From Actinophytocola xanthii (GTDB taxonomy: Bacteria > Actinomycetota > Actinomycetes > Mycobacteriales > Pseudonocardiaceae), in contig NZ_MSIE01000044.1 in NCBI RefSeq assembly GCF_001921205.1, positions 48,914 through 112,913 on the forward strand: a DNA stretch of 64,000 nt, in the 5' to 3' direction. Below the pieces are notes generated by a model, which saw nothing but the letters and a program-made list of their open reading frames with translations, did not search any database and was not told where the DNA came from. Of the stretch, positions 48,786-57,159 are shown in pieces; within the stretch, counting starts at the first letter, position 1, and the number at the start of each line of letters is the position of its first letter. The translations under genes were made by a program, and so were the position numbers.

Positions 48786-49280
48786 ATGGAACGCAGCGCG
48801 CAGCGACTCGGCAGGGCCCTCATCGTGATCGTTGACGACCGGGTGGCCCACGGGGAGCACGAGGACAACGTCGGCCCGCTGGTGACCGAGCTGCTCGAGG
48901 AGGCCGGGTTCATCGTGGACGGCATCGTCGCGGTGGCGGGCGAGACTGTCGACATCCGCAACGCGCTGAACACCGCCGTGATCGGTGGAGCCGACCTCGT
49001 GATCACTGTCGGCGGCACCGGTGTGTCCCCGCGCGACGTGACGCCCGACGCCACCCAGGGCGTGCTGGACCGACCGATTCCCGGTATCGCCGAGGCAATC
49101 CGGTCCTCTGGTCTGGCCGCGGGCGCTGTGGACGGCGGTATCTCCCGGGGGCTCGTCGGCATCTCCGGCAGCACCCTGGTCGTCAACCTGGCCGGCTCGC
49201 GCTCCGCGGTCCGCGACGGCATGGCCACGCTCTCGTCCCTGGTTCCACACGTCATCGACCAGCTCTCCGGCCTCGACTAG
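48786..49280 (+). CDS. MogA/MoaB-family molybdopterin-binding protein
   Basis: 164 residues. GRALIVIVDDRVAHGEHEDN, LITEL-like VTELLEEAGFIVDG, VGGTGVSPRDVTPDAT (the T-G-G-T/V-G-x-x-x-x-D family motif, here DLVITVGGTG) and the helix PGIAEAIRSSGL identify it. MoaB/Mog proteins adenylylate or bind molybdopterin. In M. tuberculosis the moaB2 gene also lies next to pepD and mscL, so this is the syntenic counterpart. A GTG nine bases upstream is an alternative start. Confidence 0.85.
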   Translation: MERSAQRLGRALIVIVDDRVAHGEHEDNVGPLVTELLEEAGFIVDGIVAVAGETVDIRNALNTAVIGGADLVITVGGTGVSPRDVTPDATQGVLDRPIPGIAEAIRSSGLAAGAVDGGISRGLVGISGSTLVVNLAGSRSAVRDGMATLSSLVPHVIDQLSGLD

Positions 49281-49303
49281 GCGGGCCGGGGAGGTCGCCG
49301 GCC

Positions 49304-49960
49304 TCAGGGATGCCCGTCGCTCGGAGTGCCTTCGCCGGGACGCGTGCCCTGCCGAAGTGCAGCGAGCAGCACGTCGATCTGGCGGTCCAGCAGCATCTCC
49401 ATGCGTTCGGGGGCGAGCCGACGGGGCTCGATGAGGCCGGTGGCGGCCAGCCCGTCGAGCATCGCGAGGAGCAGGGCGGCGTAGGTCCGGTCGGCCGCTT
49501 CCGGCGCCGTGTCCTGCCGGACGGCGGCGAACAGGCCGGCAAGGGTGTTCTCCAGCTCGGTCCAGGTGTCCTGGTGGTAGGCGGCGAGCTCGGGGTCTAC
49601 GGCGGCCCGGGCGGCGAAGGCCAGCCAGACGCGGGCTTCCCTCGATCGTTCGGCGTCGAGCGGGACCAGCAGACGGCTGATCTCCCGCAACGCCTCGGCG
49701 GGCGGCAGACCGGCCCGGGCCTCTCGGACGCGCGCCCGTACCCCCTGGGTCACCGTCGCCATGGCCGCACGGAGCATGGCCTGCTTCGTGGGGAAGTGGT
49801 GCTGCACCATCCCCCCGGTCACCCCGACCTTGGCGGCGACCTGGCGCACGCTCACCGCCTCGAGCCCACCGTCGACGACAAGCGTGACCACTGCGCGGAT
49901 GATCCGATCCCGGGCGGCGCTGTCCGCAGGTCCTTCCTCGTGCACCGGAATTGCCTCCAT
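49304..49960 (-). CDS. TetR-family repressor
   Basis: 218 residues. The N-terminal HTH has ARDRIIRAVVTLVVDGGLEA, VSVRQVAAKVGVTGGMVQHH and FPTKQAMLRAAM; the rest is a helical ligand domain of the BetI-like subgroup (EARVWLAFAARAAVDPELAA). The ATG overlaps an operator-like box, and the gene is divergent from a small membrane protein and a lipase. It likely represses that operon; the ligand is unknown. Confidence 0.9.
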   Translation of the reverse strand: MEAIPVHEEGPADSAARDRIIRAVVTLVVDGGLEAVSVRQVAAKVGVTGGMVQHHFPTKQAMLRAAMATVTQGVRARVREARAGLPPAEALREISRLLVPLDAERSREARVWLAFAARAAVDPELAAYHQDTWTELENTLAGLFAAVRQDTAPEAADRTYAALLLAMLDGLAATGLIEPRRLAPERMEMLLDRQIDVLLAALRQGTRPGEGTPSDGHP

Positions 49961-50006
49961 TACGACTGTATGGGACAGTGGGCACTGTCGTCATTACGAT
50001 CGTAAT
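49959..50006. promoter_or_regulatory. Operator cluster between TetR and the DUF5708-like/lipase operon
   Basis: ATTACGATCGTAAT (49993-50006) is a perfect 14-base palindrome. A related box ATTACGACTGTAT lies at 49959-49971, over the TetR start codon. Between them GACAGTG-GG-CACTGTC (49974-49989) is a second perfect palindrome of different sequence. TetR repressors typically bind such sites in divergent gaps. Confidence 0.65.
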
Positions 50007-50019
50007 GTGAGGGTGGAAC

Positions 50020-50244
50020 GTGACGAAGAAGGCGCGGCGAGCTGCGGTGACCGAGCCGCTGATCGGAGCCGTCCTGCTGGTGGTCGGCCTGGTGCTGTAC
50101 CTGACCACGGGAGACGTACACACCCCGGTGGTCACGCTCACCAAGGTGGGCCTCGTGCTGATGGTCGTCGGCGGAGCCGAGATCGTGGTGGCCCTCGCGC
50201 GCCTGGTGTTCGGCAGGCGCGGCCGGTCGGTGGAGAACTCATGA
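50020..50244 (+). CDS. Small two-helix membrane protein (DUF5708-like)
   Basis: 74 residues with two transmembrane helices (LIGAVLLVVGLVLYLTTG; VGLVLMVVGGAEIVVALARL) separated by a short polar loop and ended by RRGRSVENS. Length and layout fit the DUF5708 family, function unknown. Starts at GTG 50020 and is coupled by ATGA to the lipase gene. Probably under TetR control. Confidence 0.72.
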   Translation: MTKKARRAAVTEPLIGAVLLVVGLVLYLTTGDVHTPVVTLTKVGLVLMVVGGAEIVVALARLVFGRRGRSVENS

Positions 50245-51392
50245 CCCGCCGACTCATCCGGCTGCTCGTGGCCGCCGGGCTTGCCGCATCGGTCACCGTC
50301 GGTTCGGCGGTTCCGGCCGCGGCGCAGAGCCGGCCGACCGAGCGCGGTCGTCCCGCCTGGGCCGGCACGGTCCTGTTCGCCCAGCCAGTGAGCACCACTA
50401 CCCAGTACCCGGTCGGCACGCGGGCCCATCGGATCACGTACCTGTCCACGACGTCCGCCGGTCTACCGACCGTGGTGACCGGGCTGGTGCTGGTCCCGCC
50501 CGGCGAGGTACCGGCAGGCGGGCGTCCGGTCATCGCCTGGGGTCACGGCACGACCGGGATCGGTGACGCCTGCGCCCCGTCCCTCGTCGAGGGCGCTGGT
50601 GCCTACTACGAACGAACCCTTGCCCGATTCCTGACCGCGGGCTACGCGGTCGCGGCGACCGACTACCCAGGACTCGGCACACCCGGCGAGCACCCGTACC
50701 TCGTTCCGGAGCCGGCGGCCCGCTCGATGATCGACGCGGTGGTTGCCGCGCGCCGCCTCGCGCCCGACCTGTCCACGCGCTGGCTGGCAGCAGGCCACTC
50801 GCAAGGTGGGCACGCTTCGCTGGCCACCGCCGAGATCGCCGACGACTACGACGGCGCGCTCCGGTTCCGCGGCGCGCTCGCCTACGCCCCGGCGCCGAAC
50901 GTGGGCGACGAGCTGGACTACCTGGCCGAGTTCAGGCCGATCGAGCAGGCGTTCTACACGATGATGCTGATCGGGCTGCACGCCGAGCACCCGGAGCTGC
51001 GTTATGCCGACTACCTCGGCCCCCGCGCGCGGACCCTGCTCCCCGCGGCCCGGACACTCTGCTTTGACGACCTGGCGGCCCGGTTCGAACAAGCCCAGGT
51101 GCCCGGCGAGGAGTTCGTGCCCCGTGACCACGCGGCGATGGCGCGGCTGCGCGGCTGGTTCGACGACGCCGCGATCGGCCAGCGCTCGACCGACGGGCCG
51201 GTGCTGGTCGCCCAGGGTGACAGCGACCAGATCGTGCCGAGGGAGCTGACCGACCAACTCGTCGCCGCCTACCGCGGACACGGCTCACAACTCGACTACC
51301 GCGTGTATCCCGACGCCGACCACGGAGGAGTGCTCGAGGCCGCCGCCCCGGACACGGTCCGCTGGCTCGCCGACCACACCGACAGCCCCTGA
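50241..51392 (+). CDS. Secreted lipase (alpha/beta hydrolase, LIP-type)
   Basis: 383 residues with a signal peptide (LIRLLVAAGLAASVTVGS, cleavage after AAAQ region near 29). IAWGHGTTGIGDACAPS (oxyanion region and Cys), Ser nucleophile in AAGHSQGGHASLATAE, Asp in VAQGDSDQIVPREL and His in PDADHGGVLEAA fit the secretory lipase family. It would hydrolyse esters or lipids outside the cell. The start ATG overlaps the stop of the small membrane protein. Confidence 0.88.
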   Translation: MTRRLIRLLVAAGLAASVTVGSAVPAAAQSRPTERGRPAWAGTVLFAQPVSTTTQYPVGTRAHRITYLSTTSAGLPTVVTGLVLVPPGEVPAGGRPVIAWGHGTTGIGDACAPSLVEGAGAYYERTLARFLTAGYAVAATDYPGLGTPGEHPYLVPEPAARSMIDAVVAARRLAPDLSTRWLAAGHSQGGHASLATAEIADDYDGALRFRGALAYAPAPNVGDELDYLAEFRPIEQAFYTMMLIGLHAEHPELRYADYLGPRARTLLPAARTLCFDDLAARFEQAQVPGEEFVPRDHAAMARLRGWFDDAAIGQRSTDGPVLVAQGDSDQIVPRELTDQLVAAYRGHGSQLDYRVYPDADHGGVLEAAAPDTVRWLADHTDSP

Positions 51393-51541
51393 CGCGAGAA
51401 CTGCTTTGCGCGGTCCGCAGCGGGCGTGCTCACCCGGCCTCCGAAGAAACGGCAACGGCTCCTGCTGCCGCTCCCGCCTCGGGCGGACATCTCACCAGCC
51501 TGGGCATCAAGGCCAAGCGCTGCTACTCGTGCAGCCGAGCG

Positions 51542-51700
51542 TCAGCCGCGGTCGTGGTGCGGCGGGCGGTTCCGCTCGTACCACGACTCGCGGTCCTCCT
51601 CCTGACGTTCGCCCTGGTCGGTCCGCTCGTCCGCGGTGGTGTCCGGCAGGACGTCACCGAAGATCTCGTCCAACCGCCGCCGTCCGGTCTTCTCGTCCAC
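51542..51700 (-). CDS. Small acidic/charged conserved-type protein
   Basis: A 52-residue ORF. From GTG 51700, with GGGAG upstream, it reads VDEKTGRRRLDEIFGDVLPD, then TTADERTDQGER and ESWYERNRPPHHDRG. The composition (charged, one Trp-Tyr motif, His-rich end) is protein-like, unlike the Arg/Thr-rich reading of the overlapping frame. Similar short charged proteins are common in actinomycetes, but I cannot name a family. The rest of the 51393-51787 gap is empty. Confidence 0.55.
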   Translation of the reverse strand: MDEKTGRRRLDEIFGDVLPDTTADERTDQGERQEEDRESWYERNRPPHHDRG

Positions 51701-51787
51701 CAGGCCATTCTCCCGCAGGCTCAGGTGTCGGACCCCGGGCTATCGGGGCGCCACATGATCCATAGGCATCTCCTGGAGAGACGTGGC

Positions 51788-52342
51788 TCAGTAGCCGGGG
51801 GAGCCGGGACGCTGGGTGCCGGGACCCGGAGGCTGCTGGGGCGGGTACTGGCCGGGGGCCGGCTGGTGCGGGTACACGGGCCCGGTGGGCTGTGCGGGCG
51901 GGGGCGTCTGGGGCTGGAACCCCTGAGGCTGGAACCCCTGAGGCTGGCCCTGCTCACGCTGCTGCTGGAGCAGGTCGCGGATCTCGATGAGCAGTTCGAC
52001 CTCCGACGGCTCGGACGGGCCTTCCTCCTCGCCCCGCTTGCGGCGCTCCTGGATCTTCTTCAGCGGGTAGACGAGCATGAAGTACACCACCGCAGCGACG
52101 ATCAGGAAGTTGATGATCGCGGTTATCACCGCCGCGAAGTCCACCGTGGACTTTGGGTTGCCGTCGACGATGGTCCACGCCAGACCACTGACGTTGGCGC
52201 CGCCGATCGCGGCGATCAGCGGTTGGATCAGGTGCTCGGTGACCGAGGTGACGATCGCCGTGAACGCGGTGCCGATGACCACCGCGACGGCGAGGTCGAT
52301 CACGTTGCCGCGCATCAAGAAGTCCTTGAACCCCTTCAGCAC
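51788..52342 (-). CDS. mscL: Large-conductance mechanosensitive channel MscL with a Pro/Gln-rich tail
   Basis: 184 residues. GTG 52342 is preferred over ATG 52348 because AGGAG (52350-52354) is 7 bases from it and the product then begins LKGFKDFLMRGNVIDLAVAV like other MscL proteins. TM1 includes VVIGTAFTAIVTS, TM2 ITAIINFLIVAAVVYFMLVY. A cytoplasmic helix follows, then ~55 residues rich in Gln, Pro and Gly (FQPQGFQPQTPPPAQPTGPV), longer than the tail of most MscL. It releases solutes on hypo-osmotic shock. It lies near moaB-like and fmdB genes, as in mycobacteria. Confidence 0.94.
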   Translation of the reverse strand: MLKGFKDFLMRGNVIDLAVAVVIGTAFTAIVTSVTEHLIQPLIAAIGGANVSGLAWTIVDGNPKSTVDFAAVITAIINFLIVAAVVYFMLVYPLKKIQERRKRGEEEGPSEPSEVELLIEIRDLLQQQREQGQPQGFQPQGFQPQTPPPAQPTGPVYPHQPAPGQYPPQQPPGPGTQRPGSPGY

Positions 52343-52373
52343 GTGCATGCTCCTAACTCACTCGGGTGCAGGG

Positions 52374-53039
52374 CTATCGAAGCGTAACCGCGACAGGCTG
52401 TTCGAGCGTGACGGACGCGAGCCGGGTGGCCTCCCTTCGGGGTACGGCGATCACAACGAGCGCCCCGGGCCCGTCGGCGCCGCGGTCAGCGCGAACGGTC
52501 ACGACCGTGGCGCCCGCGGCCAGCAGGACCGGTGAGCCGTCGTGGGGGGAGGCGGTGACGACGTCGACCCGCGCGCCCGGCGACAGCAGCGACGCGACCT
52601 CCGGATCGGACAGGCGCACCGGCACGGCGACCGCGGTTGGGTCCCGCGAGGTGAGCCTGCTGTTCTCCGCGCCGACCAGCCGGGCTCGGGTGAGTGGCTC
52701 CCCGCGGGCCACCGGCGCGGCCAGCGTCCGGCCGTTGGCCTCGGCGACCGCCGTGAGGGCGGCGTCGGGTCGGAACGGCTCGGGAGGGTGCACGACCCGG
52801 AGGTCGGAGGGCTGCAGGCTCGAGCCCGGCGCCAGGTCGCGGGCCGCGACCAGCATGGGTGCCGTGGGCTCGCCGCGGGCCAGCGGCTGCGGACGCAGTG
52901 CGAGAACGGCGGCCAGCAGCACCAGGAACACGGCGAGCAGTCGTCGAGGCGCGACGAGGCGTGGCCAGCCGCGAGGAGTCAGCAGCTGGCGCAGGCGGTC
53001 ACGGGTGAGCGGGCGGAGCGGGGTGGGTCGAGGTGTCAT
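52374..53039 (-). CDS. SAF-domain membrane-anchored protein (CpaB/RcpC-like)
   Basis: 221 residues: a basic N-terminus, one transmembrane helix (LLAVFLVLLAAVLALRPQPL), a SAF domain (MLVAARDLAPGSSLQPSDLR; GRTLAAPVARGEPLTRARLV) and a C-terminal RcpC-like beta domain (VAVPVRLSDPEVASLLSPGA). The layout matches CpaB-type proteins of Flp pilus systems, but no other pilus genes are nearby. It lies between mscL and fmdB. Confidence 0.85.
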   Translation of the reverse strand: MTPRPTPLRPLTRDRLRQLLTPRGWPRLVAPRRLLAVFLVLLAAVLALRPQPLARGEPTAPMLVAARDLAPGSSLQPSDLRVVHPPEPFRPDAALTAVAEANGRTLAAPVARGEPLTRARLVGAENSRLTSRDPTAVAVPVRLSDPEVASLLSPGARVDVVTASPHDGSPVLLAAGATVVTVRADRGADGPGALVVIAVPRREATRLASVTLEQPVAVTLR

Positions 53040-53128
53040 ACCCCCGACGCTAGGGCCGGGGGGACGTGCCTGGGGGGCGTGGTTCGCGAACTGTGGACAA
53101 CTGAAGCAGTTGTGGATAACTCGCGATG

Positions 53129-53485
53129 TCAGGACGCGACGGCGGCCTTGCTCGTGGATGATGAGGACGAGGAGGACGTCGACGACGAGGACGAAGAGGA
53201 CGACGACGAAGAGCTCGAGTCGGAGGACTTGCTCTCGGACGACGACGAGGAGGAGGTGGAGGACGAGGAAGAGTTCGAATCAGCCTTGGCGGTGCTCGAC
53301 GAGGACTCCTTGCGGCTGTCCGTGCGGTAGAAACCGCTGCCCTTGAACACCACGCCGACCGAGCCGTAGAGCTTGCGCAGCTGGCCAGAGCACTCCGGGC
53401 ACTCGGTGAGCGAGGCGTCGGTGAAGGACTGCACCGCCTCGAAGCGGTGCTCACACGCCTTGCACGCGTACTGGTAGGTGGGCAC
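53129..53485 (-). CDS. FmdB-family zinc-ribbon protein with poly-Ser tail (Ruc-like)
   Basis: 118 residues from GTG 53485; the upstream extension is not conserved-looking and GGGAG precedes this GTG. PTYQYACKACEHRFEAVQSF and TECPECSGQLRKLYG give two CxxC pairs for one zinc, then VGVVFKGSGFYRTDS. The last ~60 residues are about two thirds serine with a few Lys/Asp/Glu, certainly disordered. In M. tuberculosis the syntenic Rv0991c (Ruc) is a redox-regulated chaperone with a disordered C-terminus, so that role is plausible here. Confidence 0.9.
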   Translation of the reverse strand: MPTYQYACKACEHRFEAVQSFTDASLTECPECSGQLRKLYGSVGVVFKGSGFYRTDSRKESSSSTAKADSNSSSSSTSSSSSSESKSSDSSSSSSSSSSSSSTSSSSSSSTSKAAVAS

Positions 53486-53594
53486 TGGCCGCTCCCTCTC
53501 CGGAAATCCTGGCACTCGACTCAAGAGAGTGCTAAGTCCATTCTGCGACAGCCCCAGCCCGGAGCGCAAACGTGCTCCAGTGATTCTGGCAACG

Positions 53595-54164
53595 TCACAC
53601 GAACCGGAGTAGACCGCGGTTCGGGGTCAACACCGCCGACATCCGGACGTCGTGCGGCTCGCTCGGCAGGGCCTCGAAGATCTCCTGGTCGCGGACCACG
53701 GCCACGAGCTCGGTCCCGTTCGAGGCGAGCGGTAGTGACTGGTCGTAGTGCCCGGCGCCCCGGCCCAGCCGGATCCCGTTCCGGTCGACCGCGAGCGCGG
53801 GCACCAGCACCATGTCCGCGATCCGCAGTGCGGTGACGCCGAGCAACTCGCCATTGGGCTCCCGCAGCCCGTAGGGCCCTGGCACCAGCGAGTCCTTGCC
53901 CGCGTACCACCCCCATTCGAGGGCGCCTCGACCGATCACGACCGGGAGCAGCACCCTGGCCCCGAAGTCGTGCAGGTCGTCGAGCATCTGCACCGAGCCG
54001 GGCTCGGACGCGATCGGCACGAACGCGCACACCGTTTGACCTGGTCGGACGACACGTCCGCTGGTGAGATGACCGGACAGGGAGATGGCTTCCTCGAAGC
54101 GAACACTGGCCGGAACGCGCCGCCGCTCGGAGAGCAGCTCCTTGCGCCACCGCCATTTGGTCAT
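53595..54164 (-). CDS. 5-formyltetrahydrofolate cyclo-ligase
   Basis: 189 residues from ATG 54164; the long upstream open frame is antisense to galU and rejected. WRWRKELLSERRRVPASVR begins the fold; VCAFVPIASEPGSVQMLDDL, and the ATP/folate-binding motif IRLGRGAGHYDQSLPL near the C-terminus, identify the family. It converts 5-formyl-THF to 5,10-methenyl-THF using ATP. It is divergent from galU with about 64 bases between starts, the same arrangement as in mycobacteria (Rv0992c/galU). Confidence 0.92.
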   Translation of the reverse strand: MTKWRWRKELLSERRRVPASVRFEEAISLSGHLTSGRVVRPGQTVCAFVPIASEPGSVQMLDDLHDFGARVLLPVVIGRGALEWGWYAGKDSLVPGPYGLREPNGELLGVTALRIADMVLVPALAVDRNGIRLGRGAGHYDQSLPLASNGTELVAVVRDQEIFEALPSEPHDVRMSAVLTPNRGLLRFV

Positions 54165-54228
54165 TGCGGCAGTCTGTTCGCGATCACTCCCAGGCCGGGC
54201 CACGAACATGAGGTTAGGCTGGCTGTCC

Positions 54229-55158
54229 ATGGCGCCCTCTACCGCAGTCAGTTCCGATACCGGCTCCACCTCGGCAGGTGGCTTCAGGACGGCCATCGTG
54301 CCGGCCGCCGGGTTGGGCACACGTTTCCTCCCCACGACCAAGGCCGTGCCGAAGGAACTGCTGCCTGTTGTCGACACCCCGGGAATCGAGTACGTCGCCG
54401 CCGAAGCCGCCGAGGCCGGCGCGCGGAGATTGGTCATCGTGACCTCCCCGGGTAAGGATGCTGTCGCGCAGTACTTCCAACGACAGCCCGAGCTCGAGGA
54501 AACGCTGGAACGTCGAGGCAAGACCGAGCTGCTCGACAAGGTCCGGCGCGCGCCCAACCTCCTCGAGGTGGAGACCGCCATCCAGGAGGAGGCCCTCGGC
54601 CTCGGCCACGCGGTCGGCTGCGCCGAGCCCAACCTGCGCCCCGACGACGACGCGGTCGCGGTCCTGCTCCCCGACGACCTGGTCCTGCCGACCGGCGTCC
54701 TCGGCCGGATGACCCGCGCCAGGGCCGAGCACGGCGGCACGGTGCTCTGCGCGTTCGACATCCCCAAGGACCAGATCTCCGCCTACGGCGTGTTCGACGT
54801 CGAGGACACCGACGACCCGGACGTCAAGAAGGTCAAGGGCATGGTGGAGAAGCCGCCCGCCGACCAGGCGCCGTCCACCTTCGCCGCCGCCGGCCGCTAC
54901 CTGCTCGACCGGGCGGTCTTCGACGCCCTCAAGCGGATCACCCCCGGCGCCGGCGGCGAGCTCCAGCTCACCGACGCCGTCGCGCTGTTGATCGAGGAAG
55001 GCCACCCGGTGCACGTGGTGGTCCACCGCGAGGGACGTCACGACCTGGGCAATCCTGGGGGCTTCCTGCGTGCCGCCGTGGACTTCGCGCTGTCCCACCC
55101 GGAGTATGGGCCCGACCTGCGCGAGTGGCTGCGCGGGCGCGTGGAGGCCAACGACTAG
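54229..55158 (+). CDS. galU: UTP--glucose-1-phosphate uridylyltransferase
   Basis: 309 residues from ATG 54229; ATG 54208 is in frame, but a -10-like TAGGCT just upstream of 54229 suggests a leaderless start there. Nucleotide-binding VPAAGLGTRFLPTTKAVPKE, LLPVVDTPGIEYVAAEA, AVLLPDDLVLP and MVEKPPADQAPS are GalU motifs. It makes UDP-glucose for cell-wall glycans, trehalose and exopolysaccharide. Confidence 0.95.
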   Translation: MAPSTAVSSDTGSTSAGGFRTAIVPAAGLGTRFLPTTKAVPKELLPVVDTPGIEYVAAEAAEAGARRLVIVTSPGKDAVAQYFQRQPELEETLERRGKTELLDKVRRAPNLLEVETAIQEEALGLGHAVGCAEPNLRPDDDAVAVLLPDDLVLPTGVLGRMTRARAEHGGTVLCAFDIPKDQISAYGVFDVEDTDDPDVKKVKGMVEKPPADQAPSTFAAAGRYLLDRAVFDALKRITPGAGGELQLTDAVALLIEEGHPVHVVVHREGRHDLGNPGGFLRAAVDFALSHPEYGPDLREWLRGRVEAND

Positions 55159-55170
55159 GCGGGGTCGGGA

Positions 55171-56394
55171 ATGAGGTCAGTCGACGAGCAGCTCGGTCGG
55201 GCGCTTGCCGCGGCGGTCCGGCCCGCACCGGTGCGGGTGGCCATCTCCGAGGCGCAGGGCCTGCTCTGCGCCGAGGAGGTCGTCGCGGAGCGCGCGCTGC
55301 CCGGGTTCGACCAGGCGGCGGTGGACGGGTACGCCGTGCGCAGCGTGGACGTGCAGGCCGCCGGCACCGAGCCGGTGCTGTTGCCGGTCGTCGGCGAGAT
55401 CCCGGCCGGCTCGCGGCAGCCACGGCGCCTGCAGCCGGGCCAGGCGGTTCGTGTCGACACCGGCGCGCCGTTGCCCACGCTCGCCGACGCCGTCGTGCCG
55501 CTCGGCTACACCGACGGCCACCACGCCCGGGTGACGGTGAACCAGCCGGTGCCCTCGGCCGCGTTCGTCCGGCGGACGGGCGAGGACGTGCAGACCGGTG
55601 ACGTCGCGGTGCGCCGGGGCTCGCCGATCGGAGCCGCCCAGGTCGGCCTGCTCGCCGCGGTCGGCCGGTCGAAGGTACTGGTCTACCCCCGGCCCCGGGT
55701 GTCGGTGATCTCCCTGGGCGACGAGCTGATCGACATCGACCGCACACCCGGCCAGGGACAGGTCTACGACGTCAACTCCTACTCGCTGGCCGCCGCCGCC
55801 CGCGACGCCGGCGCCGAGGTGAACCGGGTCGGCATCGTGCCCGGCGACACCCGGCGCCTTCGGGAGACGGTCGAGGGTCGGCTGCTGCTCTCGGAGATCG
55901 TGGTGATCGCCGGCGGGGTCGGCGGCGACCAGTCCGAGGAGATCCGCTCGGCGCTGTCCGAGCTGGGGGACGTGGACCTGACCAGGGTGGCCATGCACCC
56001 CGGCTCCGTGCAGGGCTTCGGGCGGCTGGGGCCCGACGCGGTGCCGACCTTCCTGCTGCCGTCGAACCCGATGAGCGCGCTCGTGGTGTTCGAGGTGATG
56101 GTCCGCCCGCTGATCCGCGCCGCCCAGGGCAAACGCAACCCGCACCGGCGCCAGATCAGCGCACGGCTGCTGTCGCCGATCACCTCGGTCAAGGGGCGCC
56201 GGGGGTTCCTGCGCGGACAGTTGCTCCGCGACGAGAGCAACGGGGAGTATCTCGCCCAACCGCTCGGCATGTCCGGCTCGCACCTGCTCGCCTCGCTCGC
56301 CGAGGCGAACTGTTTGATATTGGTGGACGAGGAGACGACCGAGATCGTGCTCGGCGAAGAGGTACAGGTCAGTTTCCTGGCGCAACGTGGCTGA
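55171..56394 (+). CDS. glp: MoeA-like divisome protein Glp (gephyrin homologue)
   Basis: 407 residues with the MoeA fold: GFDQAAVDGYAVRSVDVQAA, VRVDTGAPLPTLADAVVPLG, VSVISLGDELIDID, VYDVNSYSLAAAARDAGAEV and the C-terminal beta domain. The active-site loop reads IAGGVGGDQSEEIRS instead of the usual S-G-G-V-S-x-G-x-x-D, and the P-G-N-P motif is LPSNPMSA. In actinobacteria the moeA-like gene next to galU and an N-terminally anchored membrane protein encodes Glp, which binds FtsZ and its receptor GlpR/SepX. The degenerate loops and the sepX neighbour favour Glp over a working molybdotransferase. It overlaps the next gene by 8 bases. Confidence 0.87.
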   Translation: MRSVDEQLGRALAAAVRPAPVRVAISEAQGLLCAEEVVAERALPGFDQAAVDGYAVRSVDVQAAGTEPVLLPVVGEIPAGSRQPRRLQPGQAVRVDTGAPLPTLADAVVPLGYTDGHHARVTVNQPVPSAAFVRRTGEDVQTGDVAVRRGSPIGAAQVGLLAAVGRSKVLVYPRPRVSVISLGDELIDIDRTPGQGQVYDVNSYSLAAAARDAGAEVNRVGIVPGDTRRLRETVEGRLLLSEIVVIAGGVGGDQSEEIRSALSELGDVDLTRVAMHPGSVQGFGRLGPDAVPTFLLPSNPMSALVVFEVMVRPLIRAAQGKRNPHRRQISARLLSPITSVKGRRGFLRGQLLRDESNGEYLAQPLGMSGSHLLASLAEANCLILVDEETTEIVLGEEVQVSFLAQRG

Positions 56395-57064
56395 AGGGAC
56401 GGCCCGCGGGGTGAGTTGGTCGGTGCCGCAGGGGCGGCATCCGGGGTGGCCGGCCAGGCTGGGGCCGTTACGGGTGGGCGCCGGCGTGGTCGAGGTGCGC
56501 CCGCCAAGGCTGTTCGACGCCTCGGCATGGAGCGCGGTGCGCCGCCGAGACCGGTTGCACCTGGAGAGCTGGGAGCCGACGGTCCCCGGCAGCTGGAACG
56601 ACAACAACGGGCCACTCGCCTGGCCCGGGCAGTGGTCCACCCTGCGCGGGCTCGGTCGCCGGGGCCTGTCCCTGCCGTTCGTGATCCTGGTCAACGGCCA
56701 GCTGGCCGGGCAGGTCACGGTGGGTAACGTCGTCCGCGGGTCACTCTGCTCGGCCTGGATCGGGTACTGGGTGGGCACCCATGTGACGGCCGGCGGCGTG
56801 GCCACGGGGGCGGTCGCCCTGGTCGTGGACCACTGCTTCCGCGCGGCGGGACTGCACCGGCTGGAGGCGACAGTCCGCCCGGAGAACCAGGCGAGCCTGC
56901 GCGTGCTGGGCAAACTCGGTTTTCGCGAAGAGGGTTTCTTTCGCCGTTACCTGGATGTCGCCGGCGGTTGGCGCGATCATCTCTGTTTCGCATTGACCAC
57001 AGAGGACATTCCGAATGGACTGGTAGCGGGCCTGGTGGCCCAGGGCCGCGCTCAGCTGCTTTGA
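56387..57064 (+). CDS. RimJ/RimL-type GNAT N-acetyltransferase
   Basis: 225 residues from GTG 56387. VVEVRPPRLFDASAWSAVRR, SLPFVILVNGQLAGQVTVGN, GYWVGTHVTAGGVATGAVAL (acetyl-CoA loop), HRLEATVRPENQASLRVLGK and LGFREEGFFRRYLDVAGGWR are typical of the RimJ-like group that acetylates protein N-termini. It lies inside the conserved glp-rimJ-sepX block, overlapping glp by 8 bases. Confidence 0.88.
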   Translation: MAEGTARGVSWSVPQGRHPGWPARLGPLRVGAGVVEVRPPRLFDASAWSAVRRRDRLHLESWEPTVPGSWNDNNGPLAWPGQWSTLRGLGRRGLSLPFVILVNGQLAGQVTVGNVVRGSLCSAWIGYWVGTHVTAGGVATGAVALVVDHCFRAAGLHRLEATVRPENQASLRVLGKLGFREEGFFRRYLDVAGGWRDHLCFALTTEDIPNGLVAGLVAQGRAQLL

Positions 57065-57159
57065 TCGCCCCGGCGCGCCTCCGACACTGATGTGACTGTT
57101 GTGACTAACGTGGCGTCGGACGTGGTCGCGGGAGTCGTCACCGGGGGAGGTGTCGGGGC

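Noticed and set aside
54165..54767. 200-residue N-terminal extension of the folate cyclo-ligase
   Set aside because: It is antisense to galU, Ser/Arg-rich and absent from the family; ATG 54164 starts the known fold.
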